Assembly: GCA_025355505.1 (NCBI GenBank)
Contig: JANXZM010000059.1
Location: forward strand, 1 to 64,000
Reading direction: 5' to 3'
Origin: Acidobacteriaceae bacterium
GTDB lineage: Bacteria > Acidobacteriota > Terriglobia > Terriglobales > Acidobacteriaceae
DNA length: 64,000 nt
The notes under the pieces were generated by a model. The model was not told the DNA's origin. It searched no databases and saw only the letters and a program-made list of their open reading frames with translations. The position numbers and the translations under genes are program-made. This document shows, piece by piece, positions 1 through 9,747 of this stretch (positions are counted from its first letter, which is position 1; each line of letters opens with the position of its first letter).

Positions 1-46
1 GACCCTTTATGAGACCGTCGCTCTAGCCACCTGAGCTACACCGCCA
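1..46 (-). tRNA. Partial tRNA, 5' half only, probably elongator tRNA-Met (CAT); continues past the window start
   Basis: Reverse complement GGCGGTGTAGCTCAGGTGGCTAGAGCGACGGTCTCATAAAGGGTC has the acceptor 5' strand, a D-arm (GCTC...GAGC) and a CTCATAA anticodon loop. The 3' half is outside the window. Confidence 0.6.
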
Positions 47-199
47 ATCCGGAAATACGCGGAAGGATAACAGGGACAGCCCGGAAATGGGCACAGAATC
101 CCGCAGACGCGGGTGGACGCGTCCCTGATTCATTCTAAAAGTGTATGGAATGGAGTGTCAAACTGCATGGCTACGAGCGAAACATGCGAAACTGTGCGC

Positions 200-931
200 A
201 TGAAGGTTATCGCTGTGATACCGGCGCGGCTGGGTTCGACGCGCCTTCCACGGAAGATGCTGCGCGAGATCGCTGGCGTCCCGTTGCTCGCTTGGGTGTA
301 TCAGGGAGTGCGACGGTGTTCGTCGCTGGACCAGGTCGTGGTTGCTACGGATTCGGATGAAATCATGCGGTTTTGCGAGCAGCAGGGCTTTGTCGCTCGC
401 ATGACTTCGGCGACGCATCGGTCGGGAACCGAGAGGGTACATGAGATCTCGACCCTTATTCCGGCAGATGTTTATTTGAATGTGCAAGGCGATGAGCCGC
501 TGACGCGGCCCGAGCACATCGAGAGCTTGATTGCGGTGATGCGGGGCGCGGAGGTCGAAGTGGGGACGCTGAAGACCGCGGCTGCGGAGGTTGATATCCA
601 CAATCCGAGCGCGGTGAAGGTGGTGACGGATGCCGCGGGACGGGCGCTGTATTTTTCTCGGGCGACGATTCCGCATGACCGCGATGGAGTGCGTCCACGA
701 TACTTCAAACATCTTGGGTACTATGGTTATCGCAAGGGCGCTTTGGATAGATTCGTGCGCTGGCCGGAGTCGTCGCTGGAACGCAGCGAGCGGCTGGAGC
801 AGTTGCGCTTTCTCGAAAACGGAGTTTCGATTCACGTCGCAGAAACGCCGTTCGATACCGTGGGGGTGGATACGGAAGAGGATGTGCGGCGGGTGGAAGA
901 GATTATGCGGCTGGGGCTCGCTCAACACTAG
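200..931 (+). CDS. kdsB: 3-deoxy-manno-octulosonate cytidylyltransferase
   Basis: MKVIAVIPARLGSTRLPRKML...NVQGDEPL...GYYGYRKG. The ATG at 200 fits the conserved N-terminus better than 113. Confidence 0.93.
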   Translation: MKVIAVIPARLGSTRLPRKMLREIAGVPLLAWVYQGVRRCSSLDQVVVATDSDEIMRFCEQQGFVARMTSATHRSGTERVHEISTLIPADVYLNVQGDEPLTRPEHIESLIAVMRGAEVEVGTLKTAAAEVDIHNPSAVKVVTDAAGRALYFSRATIPHDRDGVRPRYFKHLGYYGYRKGALDRFVRWPESSLERSERLEQLRFLENGVSIHVAETPFDTVGVDTEEDVRRVEEIMRLGLAQH

Positions 932-979
932 CGGTGGATTAGAGGGCGGAACGCGGACAGGAGAGTCCGCGCCACGCGT

Positions 980-2134
980 TCAGTGCAACTTCGCCCAGGC
1001 TTCGGCGGCGGCTACTCTTTTTGTGATCGCGGGATGTGAGTGCAGAAGCCATTCGACCCAGCGGGAAGGCGTTTTTTCGGCGAGATTCTGCTCGGCCAAC
1101 TTATTCATCGACGAGATGAAGGGCTCGACGCTGGCCACAGACTGGAAACAATAGCGATCGGCCTGGCGCTCGTTGAAGCGCGAGTAGGCGTTGAGCGCGG
1201 GCATCAGCAAGAACGAAAGCACGGTCGAGACCAGAATGAGCAACGGCAGATTGGAGAAATCGGACATGGCCGCGAACATGTTGCGATCTACGGCGTAGCT
1301 TAGAACATAGTTGGCCAGCCAGAAGCCGAATAGCGTGATTCCCGCCTGCACGAAAATACTCTTCAGAATGTGGCGGTGCACGTGATGTCCAAGCTCGTGC
1401 GCGAGGACGGCTTCGATTTCGTCGTCGGAATAGTTGTCCAGTAGGGTGTCGGCGAGAATGATGCGCCGGGTGGCACCGAGTCCGGTCAGCGCGGCGTTGG
1501 CTTTCTTGCTTTTCTCGGAAAGATGCCACTTGTAGACACCGCGCACACGCGTGCCGGCGCGTTCGCTCAGAACAATCAAGCGGCGCTTGAGTTCCTCGTT
1601 GTCGAGCGGTTCGAATTTATAAAAAATCGGAAACAGGACAACCGGCGCGAGCTGCGCCAGCATTACAAAAAGCCCGAGGAAAACTGCCCACGCGATCACC
1701 CACCAGTACTGTGGGCTCTGGCGTATAAGCGTGTAGAGCAGTTCGACCACAATGGCGGCCATGAGCAGGCCAATCAGCAGACTTTTGAATTCGTCCCAAA
1801 GCCACGAGCGAAGTCGCTGGTTGGAAAGGTTATAGCGGTGCTCCAGACGGAAACTGCAATACTCGAGCGGAGTTCCCAGCACCTTGCTGATCAGCATCAG
1901 CATGAGGACGTAAAGGAAAACCGCGAAAGAGTAACTCTGCGGAGCGCCACGCTCGGCCAGATGGTGGAGCGTCCCGGTCCAGCCGGTGGCCAGAAGGGCG
2001 ACGAGCAATCCGAAGCCGAGCGCGAAATCGGCGACGCCCAGCCACCGCTTGATGCGGTTGTAGCGGTGCGATTCCGGAGAATCGGCGAGAATCGGCGTGG
2101 TTTCCGTGGTGGCCATTATTCCGAGAATTGTCAC
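980..2134 (-). CDS. M48 family metallopeptidase (Ste24/CAAX prenyl protease-like), integral membrane
   Basis: HELGHH zinc motif, multiple hydrophobic segments, downstream NERQADRYC. Confidence 0.88.
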   Translation of the reverse strand: MTILGIMATTETTPILADSPESHRYNRIKRWLGVADFALGFGLLVALLATGWTGTLHHLAERGAPQSYSFAVFLYVLMLMLISKVLGTPLEYCSFRLEHRYNLSNQRLRSWLWDEFKSLLIGLLMAAIVVELLYTLIRQSPQYWWVIAWAVFLGLFVMLAQLAPVVLFPIFYKFEPLDNEELKRRLIVLSERAGTRVRGVYKWHLSEKSKKANAALTGLGATRRIILADTLLDNYSDDEIEAVLAHELGHHVHRHILKSIFVQAGITLFGFWLANYVLSYAVDRNMFAAMSDFSNLPLLILVSTVLSFLLMPALNAYSRFNERQADRYCFQSVASVEPFISSMNKLAEQNLAEKTPSRWVEWLLHSHPAITKRVAAAEAWAKLH

Positions 2135-2215
2135 TATCCTATCGTGTTCCGAGGCCAGCTAGAACGCAAAAGTGCAGGAACGCCCGGCTCTTAGCTCTTA
2201 GCTTTCCGCTTCGGG

Positions 2216-3631
2216 TTAGTCCTGCCGCACGAATCGCTCGCCGCTTTCAAGAATTTCCTCTACTAGCTCGGGCGTGGCCGCTTCAACATAGCAGCGGAGC
2301 ATACGCTCGGTGCCGGAGGCGCGGAACAATACCCAGGCGTCGGCGCCGTTGCCATGCTTGGGGGCATCGAGGTAGAACTTTACACCGTCGCGATTTTCCT
2401 TGCGCAGTATGGAATAAGCGCCGAGCTTCGTAGTCTGGGGATCGGCGGCGCGGCGGATGGAGCCATTCTTGATTTCATCGGAAATGTGCAGATCGCGGCG
2501 GCCATAGTAGTGCGCGCCAAATTCACGTTGCAGGTCGGCAACCAACTGGCCGAGCGGCTTCCCTTCTTCGGCCATGACATTCGCAAGCAACAGTGCGTTG
2601 AGAATGCCGTCGCGTTCCGGGAGAAAGCGGCCGTACCCGATGCCGCCGGATTCTTCTCCGCCGATCAGAATGTCATGCTCCATCATGATGTCGGCAATGT
2701 ACTTGAAACCGATCGAGGTCTCGTGCAGCTTGCGCCCGTGCTTCGCGGCGATACGGTCCATCATGCCGGTGGTATTGAAGGCACGCACCACATCGCCCGG
2801 CCACTTCTTGTAAACCAGCAACCAGTTCAGAAGAACGCACATACACTTGTGCGAATCGACGAAGCTCCCATCTTCCGCCACAGCGCCGATGCGGTCGGCA
2901 TCGCCGTCGGTTACCAGGCCCGCTTGGCATTTCTCTTGCATTACGGTTTTCTGCAACAGCGCGACGTGCGGCAGTATCGGTTCCGGGTTAATGCCCGGGA
3001 ATAGTGGGTTCACTTCCTGGCGAATCGCGACGTAGCGGATGTCGTGTGTGTCGAATATTTCCGAAAGAATTCCGCGGCCGGAGCCGTACATGGAGTCGAT
3101 GGCAAACTTAAAATTCGCGCGGCGGATGAGATCGAGATCGGCGAACTGGGTAACCGCTTCGACATAGGCGGGCTTCAGATCGACCTCTTCGATTTTCACC
3201 ACTTTACCCTTTGGCATCGCCCCCGCGGCCAGTTCTTCTTCGATAAACTTCATGATCGCGGGAGTGGCGGAGCCTCCAAACTTGGCTTTGAACTTTACGC
3301 CGTTCCAGTTCCAGGGATTGTGGCTGGAGGTGACCATGACGCCGCCCGCTGCGCCCAGCTTCTTGACGTTGTAGGAAACCGTGGGCGTGGGCACGTAGTC
3401 GTTGGCCAGCAGCACGGGGATTCCTGCGCCAGCGATTACTTCAGCGACGATGCGGGCGGCGCGATCGGAAAGGAAGCGCGTGTCGTAGCCAATGATTACG
3501 CCGCGAGTGGGATCTTCATTTTTGAGGACGTAGCCGGCAATCGCTCCGGCCACACGTCGCACGTTGTCGAAAGTGAAGTCGTCGGCAATAAGGCCGCGCC
3601 AGCCGTCGGTACCGAATTTGATTTGGGTCAT
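2216..3631 (-). CDS. Phosphoglucomutase/phosphomannomutase (alpha-D-phosphohexomutase)
   Basis: MTQIKFGTDGWRGLIADDF, TSSHNPWNWNGVK active-site loop, DGDADRIG, GGEESGG. Start at internal Met 3631 preferred over 3703. Confidence 0.9.
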   Translation of the reverse strand: MTQIKFGTDGWRGLIADDFTFDNVRRVAGAIAGYVLKNEDPTRGVIIGYDTRFLSDRAARIVAEVIAGAGIPVLLANDYVPTPTVSYNVKKLGAAGGVMVTSSHNPWNWNGVKFKAKFGGSATPAIMKFIEEELAAGAMPKGKVVKIEEVDLKPAYVEAVTQFADLDLIRRANFKFAIDSMYGSGRGILSEIFDTHDIRYVAIRQEVNPLFPGINPEPILPHVALLQKTVMQEKCQAGLVTDGDADRIGAVAEDGSFVDSHKCMCVLLNWLLVYKKWPGDVVRAFNTTGMMDRIAAKHGRKLHETSIGFKYIADIMMEHDILIGGEESGGIGYGRFLPERDGILNALLLANVMAEEGKPLGQLVADLQREFGAHYYGRRDLHISDEIKNGSIRRAADPQTTKLGAYSILRKENRDGVKFYLDAPKHGNGADAWVLFRASGTERMLRCYVEAATPELVEEILESGERFVRQD

Positions 3632-3763
3632 GAGCAGTTCGTCGTTGGTCGTTCGCAGTTCGTCGTTCGCTTGAATTTCCTTAGACTGCCGACAAATTCG
3701 CATTTCCTGCAGAGGCGCGGCCTGCTGCGTCTCCGGAGACGGTGCAAGCCCCGTCTCGACAGG

Positions 3764-4873
3764 TCAAACCAATTTCTTCAGCTTCTTTTCATCTAGATGC
3801 TTCACCACTTTGCCAACATCCTGCGACTGGTCTAGCGTGGTGATGAGCAGGGCGTCTTCGGTCTCGACAATCACCAGGTTGCTTACGCCGATCAGGGCAA
3901 CAAATTTGCCTGGGGCGTGCACGTAATTATTTTTCGCGTTCATGGCAAAACTTCCGGACGCTGAGACCAGGCTTCCATCGCCCGGTTTCGCCTTCGCCAC
4001 GTGGTGCTCGTGCAGAGCGGTCCAGGAACCGAGGTCGTTCCATCCGAAGTCGCAGGGCAGACAGAAGATGCGGGACTGAGCTTCTGCCTTGGCCGAGCGC
4101 GGCTCCAGCACCGCGTAGTCGATGCTGATGTTTTCGCACTTCGGGTAGAGCTTGCGAAAAGTGTCCGCGAACTTGCGCGTGCCATAAGCCGCGGCAATCT
4201 TCTCCAGGAGAGGCGCGGTGTTGGGAAGATGCTCGCGCAGCGCGTTGGCGAGCGTGTCGGCGCGCCAAAGAAACATGCCGCTATTCCAGAAGTAGTTGCC
4301 CGCGTCGAGAAACTGCCGGGCCGTGGCGAGGTCGGGCTTTTCGGTGAAGCGGCGCACGCGCAGGGAGCCTTGGTGATCGTGCGCGCCAACTTCGATATAT
4401 CCGTAGCCGGTTTCGGGGCGAGTTGGGCGGATGCCGAGGACAACGATGTTTTGCCCGGCGGCTGCGATCTCGATTCCTCGGGTGAGAGTTGCGCGGTATT
4501 GGGCAGAGTCGGCGATAACGTGATCGGACGGAAACAGACCGAGCACCGCATCGGGATCGTGACGCAACAAAAGAAATGCGGCTAAGCCGATGGCGGGGGC
4601 GGTGTTGCGTCCGGCGGGCTCGGCGATGATTTGTTTCGCGGGAAGTTTCGTAAGCTGGCGCAGGATGGCGGGGCGCAGGTCGTCATTGGTGATAATCCAG
4701 AAGTTGCTGGGCGCGGCCATGGGCGCGAGGCGTGTTACGGTCTGCTGGATCATGGTGTGCTTGCCGTCGAGCGCGAGCAGTTGCTTGGCGCGGCGCTTGC
4801 GGCTCAGCGGCCAGAAGCGCGTGCCTCGGCCGCCAGCCAGGATTACGGGATAGAAGTGCGGGTTCGCTTTCAC
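3764..4873 (-). CDS. manC: Mannose-1-phosphate guanylyltransferase
   Basis: VILAGGRGTRFWPLSRKRRAKQLL signature; FPSDH; IDYAVLE. Probable GTG start at 4873; the ORF extends to 4933. Confidence 0.9.
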   Translation of the reverse strand: MKANPHFYPVILAGGRGTRFWPLSRKRRAKQLLALDGKHTMIQQTVTRLAPMAAPSNFWIITNDDLRPAILRQLTKLPAKQIIAEPAGRNTAPAIGLAAFLLLRHDPDAVLGLFPSDHVIADSAQYRATLTRGIEIAAAGQNIVVLGIRPTRPETGYGYIEVGAHDHQGSLRVRRFTEKPDLATARQFLDAGNYFWNSGMFLWRADTLANALREHLPNTAPLLEKIAAAYGTRKFADTFRKLYPKCENISIDYAVLEPRSAKAEAQSRIFCLPCDFGWNDLGSWTALHEHHVAKAKPGDGSLVSASGSFAMNAKNNYVHAPGKFVALIGVSNLVIVETEDALLITTLDQSQDVGKVVKHLDEKKLKKLV

Positions 4874-5014
4874 TGTGGTTGCAAGCCTAACATTTAGGCT
4901 GCGGGCGGCGAAAGGCTTGAGCACAGGGAGCACAGAGGAAAACGTTCCCTCAAGAATTTGATCTCCACTGCATACCCCTGTGTACCTCTGCGCCCCCTGT
5001 GGTGAAAATTTTAT

Positions 5015-6013
5015 TTACAGGCGAGTCGCGGGCTCAGACACCTCTGAACTCGGCACGCTGGTTTTGAGGAATTCGACCGCCCACAGCGGACGCACCATGA
5101 ACCCTTGCACAGCGGCGGGAATTACCACCGCGTCACCTTTGGCCAGTGTCACCGGGTCGCGGCCCTGCGCTTCGACAACGCCGCAGCCTTCAACGGCGAC
5201 CAGTATCTGCACCGAAGTCTTGCCGGACCCGGCGGTCGAAAATTCCTGCGGCTCCTTCAACTCAAACAGGTCCACCACGAAGTCGGGTGCGGCGATCATG
5301 GAAGACTGCCGGCTTTTGCCGCCGTGAATACTGACCGGCGCGGGGCGAATCACTTTGCCGGAGGCAGTGCGTTCCTTGACCGAGGCGATGCCGCGCTCCA
5401 GATGCAGCGGGCGCGGGCGTCCGTAGTCATAGAGACGATACGTGGTATCGGACTGCTGCTGCGTCTCCACGATTACGGCGCCTGGCCCGAGCGTATGTAC
5501 CGTGCCGCCGGCCACGTAAATCATTTCGCCTTGATAGACGTTGATCCAGTTGAGCAATTCTTCGGCGCGATTTTCTTGGATGGCTTGCTCGAGTTGAGCC
5601 ACCGTAACGCCGGGCTTCAAACCGAGCGCGATCTGCGATCCGGGCTTGGCGTGGGCCACGTACCAGCATTCGGTTTTGCCCCAAGGCTCTCCGACGCGCT
5701 GTGCCGTGGCGTCGTCGGGGTGCACCTGGACTGAGAGTTTTTCCTCGGGGAACAGAAACTTCAGCAGCAACGGAAAGCGCTGCGGGTCGCGGGCGGCCGT
5801 GCCCACAAATTCGGCGCCGAATTCTTTGCTCAGGTCTGCGAGGGTACGTTTCGCCAGCGGGCCGTTCGTGACCATACAGTTGTCACCGGTTAGCCAGGCT
5901 TCTCCGATGCGTTCGTTGAATTTGTGATTCGGGTAAATCGCAGAAAGATCGAGCGTGCCCCAGGGACGGGGATCGAAGGCGGGCGACATCAGGAGTGGGT
6001 AGAGTTGGGTCAT
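5015..6013 (-). CDS. manA: Mannose-6-phosphate isomerase, class I
   Basis: RPWGTLDL; LLKFLFPEEKLSVQVHPDD; GKTECWYV; GTVHTLG. Start may be MTQLYPLL (6013) or the first Met of the ORF (6037). Confidence 0.85.
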   Translation of the reverse strand: MTQLYPLLMSPAFDPRPWGTLDLSAIYPNHKFNERIGEAWLTGDNCMVTNGPLAKRTLADLSKEFGAEFVGTAARDPQRFPLLLKFLFPEEKLSVQVHPDDATAQRVGEPWGKTECWYVAHAKPGSQIALGLKPGVTVAQLEQAIQENRAEELLNWINVYQGEMIYVAGGTVHTLGPGAVIVETQQQSDTTYRLYDYGRPRPLHLERGIASVKERTASGKVIRPAPVSIHGGKSRQSSMIAAPDFVVDLFELKEPQEFSTAGSGKTSVQILVAVEGCGVVEAQGRDPVTLAKGDAVVIPAAVQGFMVRPLWAVEFLKTSVPSSEVSEPATRL

Positions 6014-6101
6014 AAGAGAAAGACGATTAAACGGCAATCCTTATTTGTTATGTTGCGTGGTACCCGTGGCCCGTCCAGCGGCCGGAGGGGCGCTGGAGTA
6101 T

Positions 6102-7736
6102 CTACGGTGAAATTGCCGCCAGTTTCTTGAAATAACTCCTGGCAACCGCTCCGTTCCCGGAAGCCTCTGCCGAGCGCGCGGCACCATAGACAGCATTGAA
6201 CCGGTTGGGCGCGACCTTCAGAACGGCTTCGTATTCCGTGAGCGATTCCCGCGGGTGGTTCTCCAGCAAAAGTAATTCCGCCAACATTTCCCTGCAGGGC
6301 GTAACCGGGCCCGGCGTCACGGCGTCCTTGTCCATGGTTTCTTCCAACTCCGCGGCCGATCTCATGATGGCAATCGAGTCGCTGCTCTTGCCACCCTTCT
6401 CCGCAATCCACGCAGCCACTTCGCGCCGCTGCACTTCCACTTGATTCGACCAGTACGCATTGTTCTGTTTGGCGATGGTAGACACTAGGAACGCCAGAGT
6501 CTGCTCCGCTTGAGCCGCACGATCAAGATTGCCAGAACGTGCGCTGCCTTCGCCAATGGCGACCCAGGTGATGGCTTGCGCCCAGGGCACACCCTCTTTT
6601 CGGACTTGCAGTTCACTTGCCTGCTTCCAATTTCCGAGCTCGATCGTGCAACGCGCAGGAATCGCGGCTATGGCATAGTCGCCGGTGAGAGTGAGTCCGG
6701 CGACAGAGGCGAGCGAATTCAACTCCACGAGCACCGCTTGGGCCTCTTTTACGCGTCCACTTTGCAAATAGGCGTAGGCCAGGTAGTCCATGGCGTGAAG
6801 GCGCTGGTCCCGCGCCTCGCCATTGGTTGAACTAGCTTCTGCCTCAGTGGCAAGTTTTTCGGATCTCTGATTGGAGCGGATGGATTCGTCCCACAATCCC
6901 ACCCTGGTAAAAAGGTGCGAAGGCATGTGATTGGCGTGGGCGGAGACCGGTGCGATCTTGGCGTACATGCGAGCGGCGCCGAGACCTTTTTCCGCGAGGA
7001 CCGGATTGTCGTAGCAGTGGATGATGTAGTGGGCGACGCCTGGATGATGGGGTTGCAAGTTGAAGAGCGGCTCAAGAATTTCTCCGCACTTGCGCTGATT
7101 GGCGAAGGTCTTGTCCGTTTTCGGCGCGGTGATATAGAGCGTCAGCGCATGGAAGATCGCGGCTTCGCTGTCTGCCGGATAAGCTGCCTGTACGGCTCCC
7201 ATTTTTGCCTCAAATGCCCGGTCGTGCAGTGCGGAATCCTTGCCATCCTGGTAGTAAATTTCCGCCAGAGCGTCGAGATAGGCAACTTCGCGTGGCGTCG
7301 CATTCGGATTCGCCGTGGCAATGGCTTTTGCTTTTTCGAGAGCCGCGCGGCCGGCAGCCGTGTCTCCGTTCCTCCACAAACCGTGGTAGTGCGACATGGC
7401 GACGCCCCATTGCGCCATCGCGCAGGTTGGATCCTGAATCGCGATTTCGCTAAACGCCTTCATCGCTTGCTCGTACTGAAAGGAGTGCAGCAAGGCCACC
7501 GCTCGGTCGAAACTGAGCTCTACTGTTTTCGAGCAGGATGTCAGAAAGTGGACCGAGCCTATTTCTTCTGCCGAGAGTTCGTGCTGGTGTTCTTGAGCGG
7601 CCAGAGCCAGCGGTCCAGACCCGAGACAAGCCAGGAGTAAAATCGCAGCGCGGCGCATAAACCTCCTCCTGCGAGAATCGCCCCCCAAAGAAGTGTTAAA
7701 GGAGAGATGAAAGGGTTGGTTTTGCTTCTCACCCAT
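6102..7736 (-). CDS. TPR-containing secreted/periplasmic protein of unknown function
   Basis: Signal-peptide-like RRAAILLLACLGSGPLALAAQ and repeated TPR-like helices (MKAFSEIAIQDPTCAMAQWGVAMSHYHGLW). Confidence 0.7.
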   Translation of the reverse strand: MGEKQNQPFHLSFNTSLGGDSRRRRFMRRAAILLLACLGSGPLALAAQEHQHELSAEEIGSVHFLTSCSKTVELSFDRAVALLHSFQYEQAMKAFSEIAIQDPTCAMAQWGVAMSHYHGLWRNGDTAAGRAALEKAKAIATANPNATPREVAYLDALAEIYYQDGKDSALHDRAFEAKMGAVQAAYPADSEAAIFHALTLYITAPKTDKTFANQRKCGEILEPLFNLQPHHPGVAHYIIHCYDNPVLAEKGLGAARMYAKIAPVSAHANHMPSHLFTRVGLWDESIRSNQRSEKLATEAEASSTNGEARDQRLHAMDYLAYAYLQSGRVKEAQAVLVELNSLASVAGLTLTGDYAIAAIPARCTIELGNWKQASELQVRKEGVPWAQAITWVAIGEGSARSGNLDRAAQAEQTLAFLVSTIAKQNNAYWSNQVEVQRREVAAWIAEKGGKSSDSIAIMRSAAELEETMDKDAVTPGPVTPCREMLAELLLLENHPRESLTEYEAVLKVAPNRFNAVYGAARSAEASGNGAVARSYFKKLAAISP

Positions 7737-7829
7737 TGGGTCGAGGCCTCCGCAAAGTTCGTTTTTCTCTCAAAGCCGCATGAATACTGGCGTTGACCCG
7801 ATCATACGGCTACTGACGCTACCTTCATG

Positions 7830-9035
7830 CTACAGCCCACCAAAGAACTTGCGCATGCGCTCCAGCGCCTTGTCCAGATTCTCCACCGATGTCGCATACG
7901 AGATGCGAACGTGCTCGGTCGTACCAAAGCCTTCGCCCGCGACCGTTGCAACATGCGCCTGGTGCAGCAGTCCATGCGCAATGTCGGCGCCTGACTTCAT
8001 ACCGCTCTTGCCGAAAAACGCCGAGACATTTGGATACACGTAGAACGCTCCTTCCGGCATGGTGCACTTCACGCCCGGAATCGACCGCAGGCCGCCCACA
8101 ATGTGGTCGCGCAGCTTGATGTACTCCGCGCGCATTTCTTCGACGCACTGCTGCGAACTGTCCAGCGCCGCGACCGCAGCCTTCTGCACAATCGACGTCG
8201 GATTCGAAGTTGACTGGCTCTGCAGTTTCTGCACCGCACCAACTACTGATGCGGGGCCCAGCGTGAATCCCAGTCGCCAGCCGGTCATCGCATAAGTTTT
8301 CGAAAGCGATCCGACGACCAGGAAGCGGTCGCGATATTCGTTCAAACTCCCAACGGAGAAATTCTTGCCGGTGTAGTTGAGATACACGTAGCACTCGTCG
8401 GAGATCACCCAGATTCCGCGCTCATGCGCGAGGCGCACCACGGCGGTCATGTCCTCAGGACTCATCACCGCACCCGACGGATTCGAGGGCGAATTCAGAA
8501 TAATCAGCTTCGTCTTCGGCGTGATCAGCCGCTCCACCATCTGGGCGGTGACGCGGAAGCCCTGCGACTCGTCGGCATCGAGCAGCACACAGTTGCCACC
8601 GACGTAACGCACCATGTCCTTGAACGAGACCCAGTAAGGCACCGGCAGAATCACTTCGTCGCCGTGGTCCACCAGCACCGAGATTACGTTGAAGAGCGCG
8701 TGCTTGCCGCCCACCGAGGCGCAGGTTTCTTCGCGCTTGTAGGCGGAACCGAAATCGGTCGCGTGGCGGCGGAGGATGGCGTCCTTGAGTTCGATGGTGC
8801 CACCCACCGGCGTGTACTTCGAGAAATTGTTCTGGATGGCCGCAATAGCCGCGTCTTTAACGTGCTGCGGCGTCGGGAAGTGCGGCTCGCCGGCGGTCAT
8901 GTCAACGACGTCGATTCCCTGCTGGCGGAGCTTCTCCGCCTCGGCCACGGCGGCCATGGTGGCGGAGGGCTCGATGCGGTTGATGCGTTCCGTCAGGCGG
9001 ACGGGGTGAGTGACGGGTGTCATTACAGTGCTCAT
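7830..9035 (-). CDS. Pyridoxal phosphate-dependent aspartate aminotransferase (class I)
   Basis: GEPHFPTPQHV; NSPSNPSGAV; SDECYVYLNY; GSLSKTYAMTGWRLGF (PLP lysine). Confidence 0.9.
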   Translation of the reverse strand: MSTVMTPVTHPVRLTERINRIEPSATMAAVAEAEKLRQQGIDVVDMTAGEPHFPTPQHVKDAAIAAIQNNFSKYTPVGGTIELKDAILRRHATDFGSAYKREETCASVGGKHALFNVISVLVDHGDEVILPVPYWVSFKDMVRYVGGNCVLLDADESQGFRVTAQMVERLITPKTKLIILNSPSNPSGAVMSPEDMTAVVRLAHERGIWVISDECYVYLNYTGKNFSVGSLNEYRDRFLVVGSLSKTYAMTGWRLGFTLGPASVVGAVQKLQSQSTSNPTSIVQKAAVAALDSSQQCVEEMRAEYIKLRDHIVGGLRSIPGVKCTMPEGAFYVYPNVSAFFGKSGMKSGADIAHGLLHQAHVATVAGEGFGTTEHVRISYATSVENLDKALERMRKFFGGL

Positions 9036-9598
9036 AATCTCTTTTTTCTAAACTTTCTCTTGGCTTCGGGATGCGTCTTGCCCGCGGACTGCTGGCCCTT
9101 CTCGAATTTGTGAGCCACGTCCATTTTCTCACGAACCTTCTGCTCGACGAGTTCAGGCACCAGGCATCCAATGGATCCGCCGAGCTGCGCTACTTCGCGC
9201 ACCAGACGCGAACTCAGGTAGGAATACTTTTCGGCGGGCATCATGAACACCGTCTCCAGACCGGGCTGGAGTTTGCGATTCATCAGCGCCATCTGGAGTT
9301 CATATTCGTAGTCGCTGATGGCGCGAATGCCGCGCAGGATGACCCTGGCCTCGACTCGCAACGCGTAGTCCACGGTGAGGCCGTCAAAAGTATCTACCGA
9401 GACGTTGTCAAAACCCGCAGTCATCGCCTCCAGCATTTTGCGGCGGTCGGCGACGCTGAACAGCGGGTCTTTCTCGGGATTTCTGAGAATGGCAACGACC
9501 AGTTCGTCGAAAATCTTGCTGCCGCGCTCGATGAGGTCAAGATGGCCGTTGGTAGGAGGATCGAACGATCCGGGATAGATGGCTTTGATGCGCTTCAC
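9032..9598 (-). CDS. coaD: Phosphopantetheine adenylyltransferase
   Basis: VKRIKAIYPGSFDPPTNGHLDLIERGSK; EYSYLSSRLVREVAQLGG-like C-terminus. Likely GTG start 9598. 4-bp overlap with the aminotransferase start. Confidence 0.92.
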   Translation of the reverse strand: MKRIKAIYPGSFDPPTNGHLDLIERGSKIFDELVVAILRNPEKDPLFSVADRRKMLEAMTAGFDNVSVDTFDGLTVDYALRVEARVILRGIRAISDYEYELQMALMNRKLQPGLETVFMMPAEKYSYLSSRLVREVAQLGGSIGCLVPELVEQKVREKMDVAHKFEKGQQSAGKTHPEAKRKFRKKRL

Positions 9599-9667
9599 GG
9601 GCCCTCGGTCGACGAAAGGAGGATTGTATGCGGGGGCTGGCGAGGATGGCAATCGGAGGGTGAGGCG

Positions 9668-9722
9668 ATGGAGAGCCGGGCGTCCCCGCCCGGCAGACGG
9701 GCGAGACGCCCGCCTCTCCATT
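9668..9722. repeat. REP/BIME-like palindromic intergenic repeat (GGGCGTCCCCGCCC family)
   Basis: atggagagCCGGGCGTCCCCGCCCGGcagacGGGCGagaCGCCCgcctctccat; related copies at 27857, 31841 and 48364. Confidence 0.75.
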
Positions 9723-9747
9723 GACTAGCCAGTGGTGTGCGCGACAG

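Noticed and set aside
2354-3004. 216-aa plus-strand ORF opposite the phosphohexomutase
   Set aside because: Antisense shadow ORF without recognisable domains.
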